Source of the DNA: Paenibacillus daejeonensis DSM 15491 | Lineage (GTDB): Bacteria; Bacillota; Bacilli; Paenibacillales; Paenibacillaceae | Direction of reading: 5' to 3' | Length of the DNA stretch: 39,706 nt | Assembly: GCF_000378385.1 (NCBI RefSeq) | Contig: NZ_KB899675.1 | Coordinates: 1 to 39,706 of the forward strand | Shown: piece after piece, positions 16,572-25,112 of the stretch | Numbering within the stretch: position 1 is the first letter of the stretch | Layout: every line of letters begins with the position of its first letter | Position numbers and translations under genes: made by a program | Notes under the pieces: model-generated | What the model was told of the DNA's origin: nothing | Database searches by the model: none | The model's input: only the letters and a program-made list of their open reading frames with translations

Positions 16572-16593
16572 AAGTGAAATAGGCATTTCACTT
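16572..16593. repeat. Perfect inverted repeat upstream of tctC (possible operator)
   Basis: AAGTGAAAT and ATTTCACTT form a perfect 9-bp inverted repeat separated by AGGC. It lies just upstream of the proposed tct -35 and about 80 bases before the tctC start. No T-run follows on the minus strand, and on the plus strand nothing upstream needs terminating, so an operator for a dimeric regulator is the likelier reading. Confidence 0.5.
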
Positions 16594-16863
16594 AATTTAT
16601 GGCTTGTTTAAAGAGTAAAAGCTAACGAAAAGAAAGTTATTTACTGAATAGATAGACAATAAGAATGTTTTAAAGTGATGAATACGGTGTCAAGTTGCCA
16701 AATGATGGTGGCTAAAAATTATACTAAATCAACTATGTCAGGTAACGAAAGATAATTATATGCGGTATTTTGACACTTTAACTTACATAATATGTTGTTC
16801 TTGTGTTAAGTATTGACTGGCTAGATTTTGTTTATGGTAAAAGGCAGACATTATTCTACCCAA
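16594..16863. other. AT-rich intergenic region with no gene seen
   Basis: Between the tct operator-like palindrome and the terminator of the next minus-strand operon (part of the 448-base gap 16492-16939), no open frame with a ribosome binding site or RNA gene is apparent. Confidence 0.5.
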
Positions 16864-16907
16864 AAAAACCAACAGCCCCCAAACAAATCTGGAAGGTCGT
16901 TGGTTTT
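16864..16907 (-). terminator. Terminator of the XRE/membrane-protein operon
   Basis: Read on the minus strand, AAAACCAAC pairs with GTTGGTTTT and runs into further T residues (GTTGGTTTTTTTGG). It lies just past the 148-aa gene. Confidence 0.75.
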
Positions 16908-16939
16908 CTTAGTGTTTCTTCCTTTATACATCCACACCA

Positions 16940-17386
16940 TCAAAGCTTCTTCGCATAATAAATCCACAAGACATAGAACACCACCAGGATAAACAACAGG
17001 GCACCCATTAAGGAGAAGAACACCGTGGTGCTGAAGAAGCCGGCGACGATCGTGGCCATGCCGAGTCCGCTGAAGATAATCGCCATGGCGAGTGTACTCG
17101 CGTTGCGGATGATAAGACCGGTTCGTTCGTCGGTTTCGGCAATATGCCATTGTTTTAGTTTTTCATCCTTATTTCGGATACGCATGTAGGTGGACAAAAA
17201 CCAGACCGCCAGCAGTTCGAAGCTAAGGAAGGCTCCTTGGTGAAACCCTTTAATGAAGCTGGGTAGCGTGGGCAACTGGTCCCGGTAGAACGTCAGGACG
17301 AAGAAAATAATGGCCATCACGACCGCTGCTAGTGACACCCAGTTCGCGCGGGTGCGCATTTTTGCTCTGTACGTATTCATTCCCAT
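16940..17386 (-). CDS. Small four-helix membrane protein of unknown function
   Basis: The 148-aa protein has a basic N-terminus (MGMNTYRAKMRTRANW) and about four membrane helices (around 17-37, 50-67, 95-117 and 121-143). The second and third are separated by a cytoplasmic loop with MRIRNKDEKLKQWHIAETDE. Such ERTGLIIRNAS loops are common in small Firmicute membrane proteins that accompany XRE regulators. I do not recognise a specific function. It overlaps the regulator gene by about ten bases and is clearly co-transcribed, suggesting the regulator controls it. Confidence 0.85.
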   Translation of the reverse strand: MGMNTYRAKMRTRANWVSLAAVVMAIIFFVLTFYRDQLPTLPSFIKGFHQGAFLSFELLAVWFLSTYMRIRNKDEKLKQWHIAETDERTGLIIRNASTLAMAIIFSGLGMATIVAGFFSTTVFFSLMGALLFILVVFYVLWIYYAKKL

Positions 17387-17586
17387 TCCTCCAATTCGCT
17401 GAAATCAAATACTTCTTCAATTGTCATACCGAAGTATCGGGCTATTTTGTAAGCCAAGATCAAGGACGCGGTGTACTTGCCAACTTCCAGTGAGGTGATG
17501 GTCTGCCTGGTCACGCCTACGGCTAATGCTAATTCCTCTTGGGACAGCTTGCGCTGTTTGCGTAGCTCCTGAATTCGCGTTTTCAA
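17377..17586 (-). CDS. XRE-family transcriptional regulator (small HTH protein)
   Basis: This 69-aa protein is almost entirely a Cro/CI-type helix-turn-helix: ELRKQRKLSQEELALAVGVT followed by RQTITSLEVGKYTASLILAY, then KIARYFGMTIEEVFDF. That length and ending match the YozG-like small XRE group. The frame extends upstream, but the TTG at 17586 is chosen as start because GGAGGTG lies a few bases before it and the protein then begins right at the HTH. It overlaps the downstream membrane gene. Repeated CTTTGCA boxes across its own promoter suggest autoregulation. Confidence 0.9.
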   Translation of the reverse strand: MKTRIQELRKQRKLSQEELALAVGVTRQTITSLEVGKYTASLILAYKIARYFGMTIEEVFDFSELEEWE

Positions 17587-17606
17587 GTGACACCTCCATC
17601 TTTGTA

Positions 17607-17673
17607 TTTGCATAGTCAACTTTGCATTTTTAGTATAGCTTGCTTTGCATAAAATGTAAAGCCTGCTTTGCAA
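17607..17673. promoter_or_regulatory. Promoter of the XRE operon with repeated CTTTGCA boxes
   Basis: On the minus strand TTTACA (17660-17655), 17 bases, TATACT (17637-17632) is a near-consensus promoter. CTTTGCA (plus-strand view) occurs at 17620, 17643 and 17666, exactly 23 bases apart, and a related TTTGCAT at 17607. The boxes lie upstream of, between and downstream of the -35 and -10, as expected for operators bound by the adjacent XRE protein. Confidence 0.7.
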
Positions 17674-17948
17674 TTTCGAGGTGGACTATTTTGCAGAGGT
17701 TCTGAGCGCCCGGAAGTGGCCGATTTTTTCAAATCCCTTAGTACTGAATGAATCGGAGTGGCCCATGCCTTCATTTTTGCTCCTACCCGTCAATATTGAT
17801 ACAAAATCAATTCTGAACAGCACGATCAATAGCCATGATTTACGGGAAAGTTGAGGATGGGCTACAATGCAGACACATCCTTGCCAGTGAAAACACATCG
17901 AGATTCGGTTGCGTACATCCCAATAGAGAAGTGAGGTGAACGGAAAAT
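17674..17948. other. Intergenic region with no gene seen
   Basis: Part of the divergent gap before the large lyase gene (17674-18069). No gene with a ribosome binding site is evident. The 70-codon minus-strand frame here lacks supporting signals. Confidence 0.5.
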
Positions 17949-17982
17949 AGAAAGCGCTTTATCAAAAATGAAAGCGTTTTAT
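17949..17982 (+). promoter_or_regulatory. Two tandem cre-like sites (CcpA) upstream of the lyase gene
   Basis: AGAAAGCGCTTTAT (17949-17962) and TGAAAGCGTTTTAT (17969-17982) both resemble the catabolite-responsive element (TGWAANCGNTNWCA type), differing mainly at the outer bases. They lie 20 bases apart, about 90-120 bases before the lyase start. Confidence 0.5.
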
Positions 17983-18051
17983 AGTGTGGCAACCGTAGCA
18001 GGAGCATTCTGGGGCTGGACTGGCAACGCTACACATCAACTCTATTCATAG
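17968..18051 (+). CDS. Possible 27-aa hydrophobic leader peptide
   Basis: ATG 17968 to TAG 18051 encodes a short peptide beginning MKAFYSVATVAGAFWGW, a single hydrophobic segment. It stops 18 bases before the lyase start codon and just before that gene's ribosome binding site. It has no good ribosome binding site of its own (GAGGTGA lies about 30 bases upstream). It overlaps one cre-like site. It could be a leader or small membrane peptide, or chance. Confidence 0.2.
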   Translation: MKAFYSVATVAGAFWGWTGNATHQLYS

Positions 18052-18069
18052 CCACGAGGAGTGAAATGA

Positions 18070-21000
18070 ATGAAGAGAAGAGTTAAGAAGTACATATCGG
18101 TACTTCTCACCGTTTCCATGGCATGTATGCTCGTACCTTCGATGGTATGGGGGGAGGAGGTCAGCGACAACACGCCGGTGCCATTGGCCCAAGTGGGCGG
18201 TACCTTGGATTTTGAGAATGGAGAATTGGTAGGCACGGTTACGGGTGCTCCAGCTACGACGGGTACCGGTTCCATTACCGTAGCGGGATTCGATTCCAAC
18301 GTACTCCGGGTGCAGCCTCCGACTTATACGGATTCGAATAGCGCTCAGCAAGCCAGTTTCTGGTGGACGCTTCCGCTGGATCAAGGGGAGTATGATCTCT
18401 CCGGCAAAGACCAGGTGGAAGTGAGCTTCGACTGGTGGGTGGATATTACAAGACCAAACGCGAATTCAATGGATGTCCGCCTGAATGATGGGACAGACCA
18501 GGTCATTACCCTCCGTAGTTCTGGAAGTGGCACCAATGCGAATTCACCGGCAACCATCTCTTATTATGCCGGCAACTCGGCTGCCAACAACGCGCCAGAC
18601 TTAGGCTCCGCCACGAACGCGTTAACTGGGGTGCCGCGCTTAACCAAGCTGACAGCGACAATTCAGCTTGATCTGCTGGCGCAGCAGGCAACTCTCCAAT
18701 TGACAGACGGAAATGGCATCAGCTACACCACGCCAGGGCCGGTAGCGATTGGCTCCGACAAGCTGACCAGCATGAGCATCGGCGCGAGCCGTGCCAGTGG
18801 TCAGAACTGGGCCAGGTTTAACGCCGTAACAGGTGTGGATTGGGAAGAGAGCACTTATGGGATGCGGGTCGACAATATCGTATTCCGGGCCGCTGAGTCC
18901 GGCGGTGTAAAACCAATTATTAACCCTACAAACGTGACGGTCTCCCCAGCCTCCGCCAATCTGGAGTATGGAGAAGGCTCACTTCAAGACAAACGTACGG
19001 CGACCTTCAGTGCGATAGTGATGCCTATAAATGCAGCCGACCGCACATTTACCTGGTCCATTCAAGATGACAGCATTGCCACGATCGCCGTGGCTTCGGA
19101 TAACAGCGTGACTGTGACAGGCGTTGGCGCAGGCCAGACCATGCTTGTGGCCACGTCTAACATGGATGATACAATCCTGGACAGCGTGCAGATCCAAGTT
19201 ACTCATGTGCCAGCGACAACAGAACCAACGCCAGACTTTTCCTCCTTACTTGAGGAAGGCTATACGCTAGCGTTTGGCAGTAGTTTTGCGAGTGAAGGGG
19301 AGCCACCGCTGTGGATTTTTAACAACGTCGGTACGCTCGCCAGAGAAACACAGCCCCAGGCCAATCACTACTTCCGGTTTGATGCCTCCGGCTCGGGTAA
19401 TCGCGGCGGGCAGGGTCAGCTGCCAGAGCCGCTATTCGGCAGCAAGGTTTATGCTCATTTTGACTGGAAGGTTCCTGCCGTGACGACCCAGCAGAACACC
19501 TTTAACCTGAGCTTCCAGGACGGTTCCAATGTTCTGCTCAGTTTGAGAACGGGCACGTACAATGGTGCTAGAACGATTGGTGCGTTTGCAGGCACCTTGC
19601 CTGGGCCGACCGGTACTGATCCGAATTATTTCTGGAATAGTGCTCGTTATCAGGCGTTTAGCTATAACGCTGTGAATACGTGGTACACCGTCGATGTGGA
19701 ATTCGATTTCGATACGATGCTGGCTGAGGTGTCTCTTGTACCTAGAGATGAAGCGGGGGCAGTGCCATCGGTGCTGACGGTTCCTTTCTCGGGAAGCCAG
19801 ATCCGTACCTTTGTCATGACGGGAGAGCGTGCGGGCGGCAACAACATTAATATCGTGGATAATGGCATCGATAACCTGTATTTCTTTACGCAGCCGTTGT
19901 CACAGGACACGATTACAGAGGTCGTGCCATATGACTTCCTGCCTGAGCGTCCGGAGAATGCGGACAGCAACACCTGGCAGAGCTGGTCCAAGACGGTGAA
20001 TATCGGGGATGTTGCGGACGAGGAAGGACTAGAACTGCCTGAGACCATTAACGTCAAGGTAGCAGGCGGCACAACCGAGACGGTTGAGGTAACCTGGGAA
20101 CTCACCGAGGTTCCATGGGCCAAGCCTACTGCTGAGCTAGTCTATGACCCAGATAAGCAAGGTGTATTTTCCTACAAAGGGACGATTGTGAGCGATCCTG
20201 GCGTAGCAGTCAACCGCATGGGCGTGGAGGCGAAGCTGTTCATTGAGAACCGGCACCAGACGCCAATCACCACCGGGCCGTATTCAATGGAGTGGTTGGA
20301 CAGAGGCGTCGTGGCTGTACCGGAAAATAACGACCGGGGCATCCTGGTCACCTGGCGGCTGCTCGCTTCGGAATATAATCAAGGCCTAACCTTTAACGTC
20401 TACAGAAATGGAACGAAAGTTAACGCAAGCCCTATTACAACGCTAAACTATGTAGATACTGGCGGGAAAGCCGGGGATACCTACTTAGTTGAAACAGTAA
20501 CTACGGGAGCGCACAGCAAACCTGCAACGGCATGGGCCAATAATTACGTGGACATCCCATTGCAGCGCCCAGCGGACCGCCCGAACCCGGCGCTAGCCTA
20601 TGGTGCGACCGGTAGTGCAGAACCAATTACTTACACCGCCAATGATATGTCCGTCGCGGATGTGGACGGGGACGGACAGTACGAGATTCTCGTTAAATGG
20701 TATCCGTCGCAGGCGCAAGACCCGGGCCTGACTAATCGGCATACCGGTGAGACGATCTTTGACTTGTACACACTGGAAGGCGAGCTGCTGTGGCGAATCA
20801 ATCTGGGCATCAATATCGTATCCAGTGCGCATCACAGCCCGTTCAGCTTCTATGATCTCAATCAGGATGGCAAGGCCGAATTCGCGGTCAAGACCGCTGA
20901 CGGCACCAGATTGTATCTTCCTAAGGAAGATGGAACGATCAATGACCTGACTGATGATCCGGTCTGGACATTGGGCGAAGAGGATGCCGTGTGGGTAGGC

Positions 21001-23286
21001 GGGCTGCAAAACCCGGCCAATGGCAACCAAGTGAATAATACCGCGCTTGGTCGCGTGGCATCCGGTCCAGAGACCTTTACGGTCTTTGACGGACTTACCG
21101 GAGAGGCGCTGGATACGGTTCCTTATTTTGCACCTTATAACATCAGCCCTAACTGGGGTGACGGCAACAATAACCGCAGTGACCGTTTCAACGGAGCGGT
21201 AGCTTATATGCCGAAGAATGGCGAGCCTGGCGCGGAGCCTTATCCGACGGTCATTGAGGTGCGGGGTCACTATGGTCCACATTTCGTTGCGGCGTATCAG
21301 TGGATCGACGGTGAGATTATGAAAGTGTGGGATTTTGCCTTGGCGGACTGGAACGCTGGCAGTAACCAAGGTAATCACAATCTGAAAGTTGCCGATGTAG
21401 ATCATGACGGTTACAGCGAGGTGGTACTTGGCGCGATTACGCTGGACCATGACGGAACCATTGTCTGGAGCGGTAATGGAACACGGGGAACGACCCGGGC
21501 AGGTCATGGTGACGCGCTGCACGTAGGCGCAATGGTACCGGACAGTGATGAAATCTACGTCTTCCAGCCACATGAATCCGGGCCTCCGAACAATGTCACC
21601 CTTGTTCGTGGTTCTACTGGGGAGCCCGTGTGGACGTACTCGGCTAACGTCGGCGATGTGGGCCGCGGCGTAGCCGCCAATGTCACACCATTGCCAGGCT
21701 TTGAAATGTGGGCCATTCAAACGCCAATGTATAACATGGTGAGCGGCGAGGTCATTACGAATGAAGTTGGCGGTATTGGTGTCTCAAACAAGGCACCGGT
21801 TAACTTTGTCCTGTATTGGGATGGAGACCTGCTGCACGAGTTCTTCGACGGACCGGACAACTATAACTCAACAGAGCCACCGTCTATTACCAAGTTTAAC
21901 TACGATGTGGAAACCGGTGCGAGCGAGCTGGAGACACTTCAGACATTGACCGGAAGCTACTCCAACAATGGTACGAAGGCCAATCCGGGTCTGATCGCCG
22001 ATATCTTCGGAGACTGGCGTGATGAGGTGCTGGTTCGTACCAGTGACAATAATGCACTGCGGATTTATACGACCGACATTCCGACGGACCATGTCATTTA
22101 CACGCTGATGCATGATCCGACGTATCGAATGGCAGTTAATTTGCAAAATTCAACGTACAACCAGCCAGCGCATCTGGGCTTCTACCTGGGTGAAGATATC
22201 CGGGCTGACGTTCAGGCGAGGCAGCTCCCGGTGCCGAATCTGTACTATACGGTCAATCAATCTTCGCTCTCAGCTGCAACGGTCACGTTCTATACGAATG
22301 CCCGCGCAGACATTACGGTGACGGCGACCTTGAATGGGAACACGCTCACTGGAATCAAGAAAGGAGATACGGCACTTGCTGACACCGACTACACGCTGGG
22401 AGTGGTAACGGATGACGGCAAGCAAGCGATCACCATTAAGAGCAGTTACTTGGCCACCCTGACCAATGGAGATGTCCTGACCTTCGAATTCAGTGAAGGC
22501 CAGCCTGCGTACCTGAAGGTGACCGTAACAACGCAGCAAACGCATATTCCGACTCCGCCTCCGGGCCCGCCGACGACTCCTGGCACCGATCCGGATGATG
22601 ACGGAGAACCAGAACCGGGACCTGGCACCGATCCTGGTACAGATCCGGGAGCGGTGGGAGATAAGCCGGTCCTGAAGAATAGCATTGTAAATGCTGAGCA
22701 ACTCAAATTGCAGCTGCTGCAAGCCTTGCAAGCCAATTCGCCAGTTCACTTCCCTGATATAGCGGCGACGCACTGGGCGGCATCGGCCATCAGTTATGCC
22801 TCGCAGCTGGGCATTGTTACTGGCTACCCTAGCGGGGAGTTCAAAGGCTCGAATCCGGTAACAAGAGCCGAATTCACAGCAATGATCGTCCGTACGCTCG
22901 GTATGGATACGTCAGGAGAAATCGGTTCCTTCTCCGACACCAGAGGACACTGGGCAGATGCCTATATTACTGCCTTGTATAGTGCGGGCATCGTGAACGG
23001 TACAGGCAATGGCGCGTTCAGTCCAAATCAGGAGATCACCCGTGCGGAGATGACCGCGATTCTGACGCGGCTCTTGGATATCAGCGCGGCGGACCAAGCG
23101 TCCACGTTCTCCGATATTAGCGGCCATTGGGCTGCAGGGTATATCCAGCAGCTCAGCCAAGCCGGCATCGTCAACGGTGTAGGCGACGGCCGATTCGCAC
23201 CGAACGATACCGCAACCCGCAGTCAGTCGGTAACGATTATCGTGCGGATGCTGAATACCGTGCTTGATTTGGAGCTGGATGTGTAA
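18070..23286 (+). CDS. Cell-surface rhamnogalacturonan lyase (PL11) with three SLH domains
   Basis: The enzyme should cleave rhamnogalacturonan I of pectin by beta-elimination while held on the cell wall. Order in the 1738 aa: signal peptide (1-29); first carbohydrate-binding-like beta domain (30-275); Big2-like Ig domain (about 280-380); second similar beta domain (384-612); Ig-like bacterial domain (613-735); PL11 catalytic domain (about 738-1395) with MEWLDRGVVAVPENNDRG, DVDGDGQYEILVKWYPS, DLNQDGKAEFAVKTADGT and DVDHDGYSEVVLGAI calcium-binding repeats; an X2-like module (about 1391-1490); a Pro/Gly/Asp linker; and three SLH repeats (about 1561-1738, each FxDxxxHWA...ITRAE-like). The ATG follows GAGGAGTG with six bases between. 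YesW-type lyases of B. subtilis are about 600-640 aa, so this is a heavily extended form. Tandem cre-like sites suggest catabolite repression. Confidence 0.93.
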   Translation: MKRRVKKYISVLLTVSMACMLVPSMVWGEEVSDNTPVPLAQVGGTLDFENGELVGTVTGAPATTGTGSITVAGFDSNVLRVQPPTYTDSNSAQQASFWWTLPLDQGEYDLSGKDQVEVSFDWWVDITRPNANSMDVRLNDGTDQVITLRSSGSGTNANSPATISYYAGNSAANNAPDLGSATNALTGVPRLTKLTATIQLDLLAQQATLQLTDGNGISYTTPGPVAIGSDKLTSMSIGASRASGQNWARFNAVTGVDWEESTYGMRVDNIVFRAAESGGVKPIINPTNVTVSPASANLEYGEGSLQDKRTATFSAIVMPINAADRTFTWSIQDDSIATIAVASDNSVTVTGVGAGQTMLVATSNMDDTILDSVQIQVTHVPATTEPTPDFSSLLEEGYTLAFGSSFASEGEPPLWIFNNVGTLARETQPQANHYFRFDASGSGNRGGQGQLPEPLFGSKVYAHFDWKVPAVTTQQNTFNLSFQDGSNVLLSLRTGTYNGARTIGAFAGTLPGPTGTDPNYFWNSARYQAFSYNAVNTWYTVDVEFDFDTMLAEVSLVPRDEAGAVPSVLTVPFSGSQIRTFVMTGERAGGNNINIVDNGIDNLYFFTQPLSQDTITEVVPYDFLPERPENADSNTWQSWSKTVNIGDVADEEGLELPETINVKVAGGTTETVEVTWELTEVPWAKPTAELVYDPDKQGVFSYKGTIVSDPGVAVNRMGVEAKLFIENRHQTPITTGPYSMEWLDRGVVAVPENNDRGILVTWRLLASEYNQGLTFNVYRNGTKVNASPITTLNYVDTGGKAGDTYLVETVTTGAHSKPATAWANNYVDIPLQRPADRPNPALAYGATGSAEPITYTANDMSVADVDGDGQYEILVKWYPSQAQDPGLTNRHTGETIFDLYTLEGELLWRINLGINIVSSAHHSPFSFYDLNQDGKAEFAVKTADGTRLYLPKEDGTINDLTDDPVWTLGEEDAVWVGGLQNPANGNQVNNTALGRVASGPETFTVFDGLTGEALDTVPYFAPYNISPNWGDGNNNRSDRFNGAVAYMPKNGEPGAEPYPTVIEVRGHYGPHFVAAYQWIDGEIMKVWDFALADWNAGSNQGNHNLKVADVDHDGYSEVVLGAITLDHDGTIVWSGNGTRGTTRAGHGDALHVGAMVPDSDEIYVFQPHESGPPNNVTLVRGSTGEPVWTYSANVGDVGRGVAANVTPLPGFEMWAIQTPMYNMVSGEVITNEVGGIGVSNKAPVNFVLYWDGDLLHEFFDGPDNYNSTEPPSITKFNYDVETGASELETLQTLTGSYSNNGTKANPGLIADIFGDWRDEVLVRTSDNNALRIYTTDIPTDHVIYTLMHDPTYRMAVNLQNSTYNQPAHLGFYLGEDIRADVQARQLPVPNLYYTVNQSSLSAATVTFYTNARADITVTATLNGNTLTGIKKGDTALADTDYTLGVVTDDGKQAITIKSSYLATLTNGDVLTFEFSEGQPAYLKVTVTTQQTHIPTPPPGPPTTPGTDPDDDGEPEPGPGTDPGTDPGAVGDKPVLKNSIVNAEQLKLQLLQALQANSPVHFPDIAATHWAASAISYASQLGIVTGYPSGEFKGSNPVTRAEFTAMIVRTLGMDTSGEIGSFSDTRGHWADAYITALYSAGIVNGTGNGAFSPNQEITRAEMTAILTRLLDISAADQASTFSDISGHWAAGYIQQLSQAGIVNGVGDGRFAPNDTATRSQSVTIIVRMLNTVLDLELDV

Positions 23287-23303
23287 GACAGCATAGAATA
23301 GTG

Positions 23304-23337
23304 ATAGCCTCTCGGTCGTGGACCGAGGGGCTATTTT
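23304..23337 (+). terminator. Terminator after the lyase gene
   Basis: AGCCTCTCGGTC pairs with GACCGAGGGGCT around GTG, followed by ATTTT. Confidence 0.8.
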
Positions 23338-23459
23338 GTGCGTCAAGAGTGGCTAGCTCCCTGTTGTTTCATGCGAATACGTGTGATACGGTAGCTGTAT
23401 CTCCTGTTCAAGCAGGATAAGCCGAATCGGAAAAACTTTAATTTGGAGGGACATGCATA

Positions 23460-24674
23460 ATGAATCTAGCGGATACCAAGCTTGAAGTGAAACGCTTGAT
23501 ACGCACGAACTCGGATCGAGGCTTTCTACCCTATGGTGGCTGTAATCGCGTGTGCCATGACATGATCGTCATTGTTGGAGAGAGCAGAGCATCTGGGGAT
23601 GTCAGTCTGTCCTTAGACATTCATTTGTACATTTTAACGGAAGTCATCAAGCTGATCTCTCACGCAGACTCATCGTCAGGTGCAATAACCGACGTGGTTG
23701 GGGAATGCATACAAGGGATAGAGACGATGACAAAGTCTATTTCAAATGAAGATAAAAAAAGCATGTTCCAGAAGATCATCAAGACAGCCAAGCATAAGGC
23801 GTTTCAGGAATGGTCGGAGTTTGGTTATCGGTTGCTGCGGAGTGCAGCACATGTGGTGGAAAATCAGAAGCAAGCTGCGACGGTGCATGAGCTGTTCGAT
23901 GTCCTTGGTTTGATGTACGGGGACAAGGCGTACCCCGATCAATATATCATCACGCATCAGCTCATCGAGCAGTTGGAGGGCAACGAGGCGGCTGAGCGCT
24001 ATCAGATGGAGCACCTTCACATTCCAGAGATGCGAACGCTGGTCGTCGAACGGGCCATTGCGGCTGAACAATACGAGACAGCTGAGAAGCTGTGCCTCGA
24101 AGTGCTGCAGGAGGGCAAAGCGTATGGCAAATCGGCTAGATGGGCGTACTACCTGGAACATATCTACACGGTGCTAGGTAATCGACAGAAACAAATCGAC
24201 ATGACTCGCTTGATTCTGATGGGCGGGGAGGCATCTTACTACAGGAGGCTGAAGGAGCTCTACCAAACCGACGGCGTGTGGGAGGAGCACAAAGAAGGCA
24301 TCTTACGGGAGTTGTCACAAGCTTATATACCCTATGAATATGCTGTGCTGCTGGCTGATGAAGGCGAGTGGGAACGGCTGCTGGCTGTCGTGCAAAAGAC
24401 GCCGATGTTTATTGAACACTACGGCAAACAGTTGGCCAAGCACTTTCCGTCGGAGGCGTATCAGATTTTTGAAGGTTTCATCGTGCGCGAAGCTGCTGCA
24501 GCCTCAACCCGGGGGAAATATAAGGGTGTCTGCAAGTTGATTAGAAAATATCACGGAGCTGGCGCAAAACAAGAAGCAGCGGCAATGATTCACCGCTTGA
24601 TCGAACAGTATCCCCGCCGCGTGGCGATGGTCGATGAACTGGAGATGTTGGAGAAGAAGTTGGTAAAATCTTAA
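23460..24674 (+). CDS. Alpha-helical repeat protein of unknown function
   Basis: The 404-aa product has no signal peptide or membrane helix. Residues 1-100 include GFLPYGGCNRVCHDM, reminiscent of the start of the repeat region of some SWIM-type zinc-finger-associated proteins. From about 100 it is helical with TPR-like pairs (ALE/AAE helices such as ERAIAAEQYETAEKLCLEVL and EYAVLLADEGEWERLLAVVQ), suggesting a protein-interaction scaffold. No SWIM zinc motif itself is present. The ATG at 23460 follows TTGGAGGG. It is monocistronic between the lyase and a toxin-antitoxin pair. The function is unknown. Confidence 0.8.
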   Translation: MNLADTKLEVKRLIRTNSDRGFLPYGGCNRVCHDMIVIVGESRASGDVSLSLDIHLYILTEVIKLISHADSSSGAITDVVGECIQGIETMTKSISNEDKKSMFQKIIKTAKHKAFQEWSEFGYRLLRSAAHVVENQKQAATVHELFDVLGLMYGDKAYPDQYIITHQLIEQLEGNEAAERYQMEHLHIPEMRTLVVERAIAAEQYETAEKLCLEVLQEGKAYGKSARWAYYLEHIYTVLGNRQKQIDMTRLILMGGEASYYRRLKELYQTDGVWEEHKEGILRELSQAYIPYEYAVLLADEGEWERLLAVVQKTPMFIEHYGKQLAKHFPSEAYQIFEGFIVREAAAASTRGKYKGVCKLIRKYHGAGAKQEAAAMIHRLIEQYPRRVAMVDELEMLEKKLVKS

Positions 24675-24712
24675 ATGGCGGAGTAACTAATTTTATTTAT
24701 TGTTGTCGTAGT

Positions 24713-24767
24713 TTGAAGATTCAGATAAAATGATAAAATAAAGTTATAATGTTAATACAGTTATAAC
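24713..24767 (+). promoter_or_regulatory. Promoter/operator of the second toxin-antitoxin module
   Basis: TTGAAG (24713-24718) with TGA-TAAAAT (-10 at 24734-24739) or the TATAAT at 24745-24750 could start transcription. The inverted repeat GTTATAA (24743-24749) / TTATAAC (24761-24767), 11 bases apart, overlaps this region and is a likely autorepression site. Confidence 0.45.
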
Positions 24768-24818
24768 GAATGGTGGACGTGAGATTAGTCATAACTATAC
24801 AAGGAGGGGAATTTAAAA

Positions 24819-25112
24819 ATGAATGGTGTGGTGAAGGTGTCGAGTCATAAGTCAGATGGTAAACAGTATTCGCGTAAGGTTGGACGGATGGGGAATAGCC
24901 TTGGGGTAAGCTTACCTAAAGACTTAGCTGAGAAACTTAATGTAGCTCAAGGCGATGAAATCGAATTTGTTGAAAACGACCACGGTGAGATTGTATTAAA
25001 AAAAGTCCGGCAGGTCCAATTACCCGAAAACGTAAGACCGGAAGTTCTTGAAGCGTTTTTTGATGTGTATGAAGAAGATGAGGGTATTCTTGAAGATTTA
25101 AAGGACCGCTAA
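24819..25112 (+). CDS. AbrB/MazE-type antitoxin
   Basis: This 97-aa protein has a swapped-hairpin AbrB domain at about 18-65 (SRKVGRMGNSLGVSLPKDLA followed by EKLNVAQGDEIEFVENDHG), the DNA-binding fold of MazE and similar antitoxins. The acidic C-terminal helix (about 70-97, VLEAFFDVYEEDEGILEDL) is the expected toxin-binding part. The ribosome binding site AGGAGGGG is strong. The stop overlaps the toxin start in TAATG. It probably represses its own promoter through the nearby palindrome. Confidence 0.92.
   Translation: MNGVVKVSSHKSDGKQYSRKVGRMGNSLGVSLPKDLAEKLNVAQGDEIEFVENDHGEIVLKKVRQVQLPENVRPEVLEAFFDVYEEDEGILEDLKDR

Noticed and set aside
20593-21720. 375-codon minus-strand frame opposite the PL11 catalytic domain
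   Set aside because: Antisense to clear lyase motifs; no start signal or recognisable domain.
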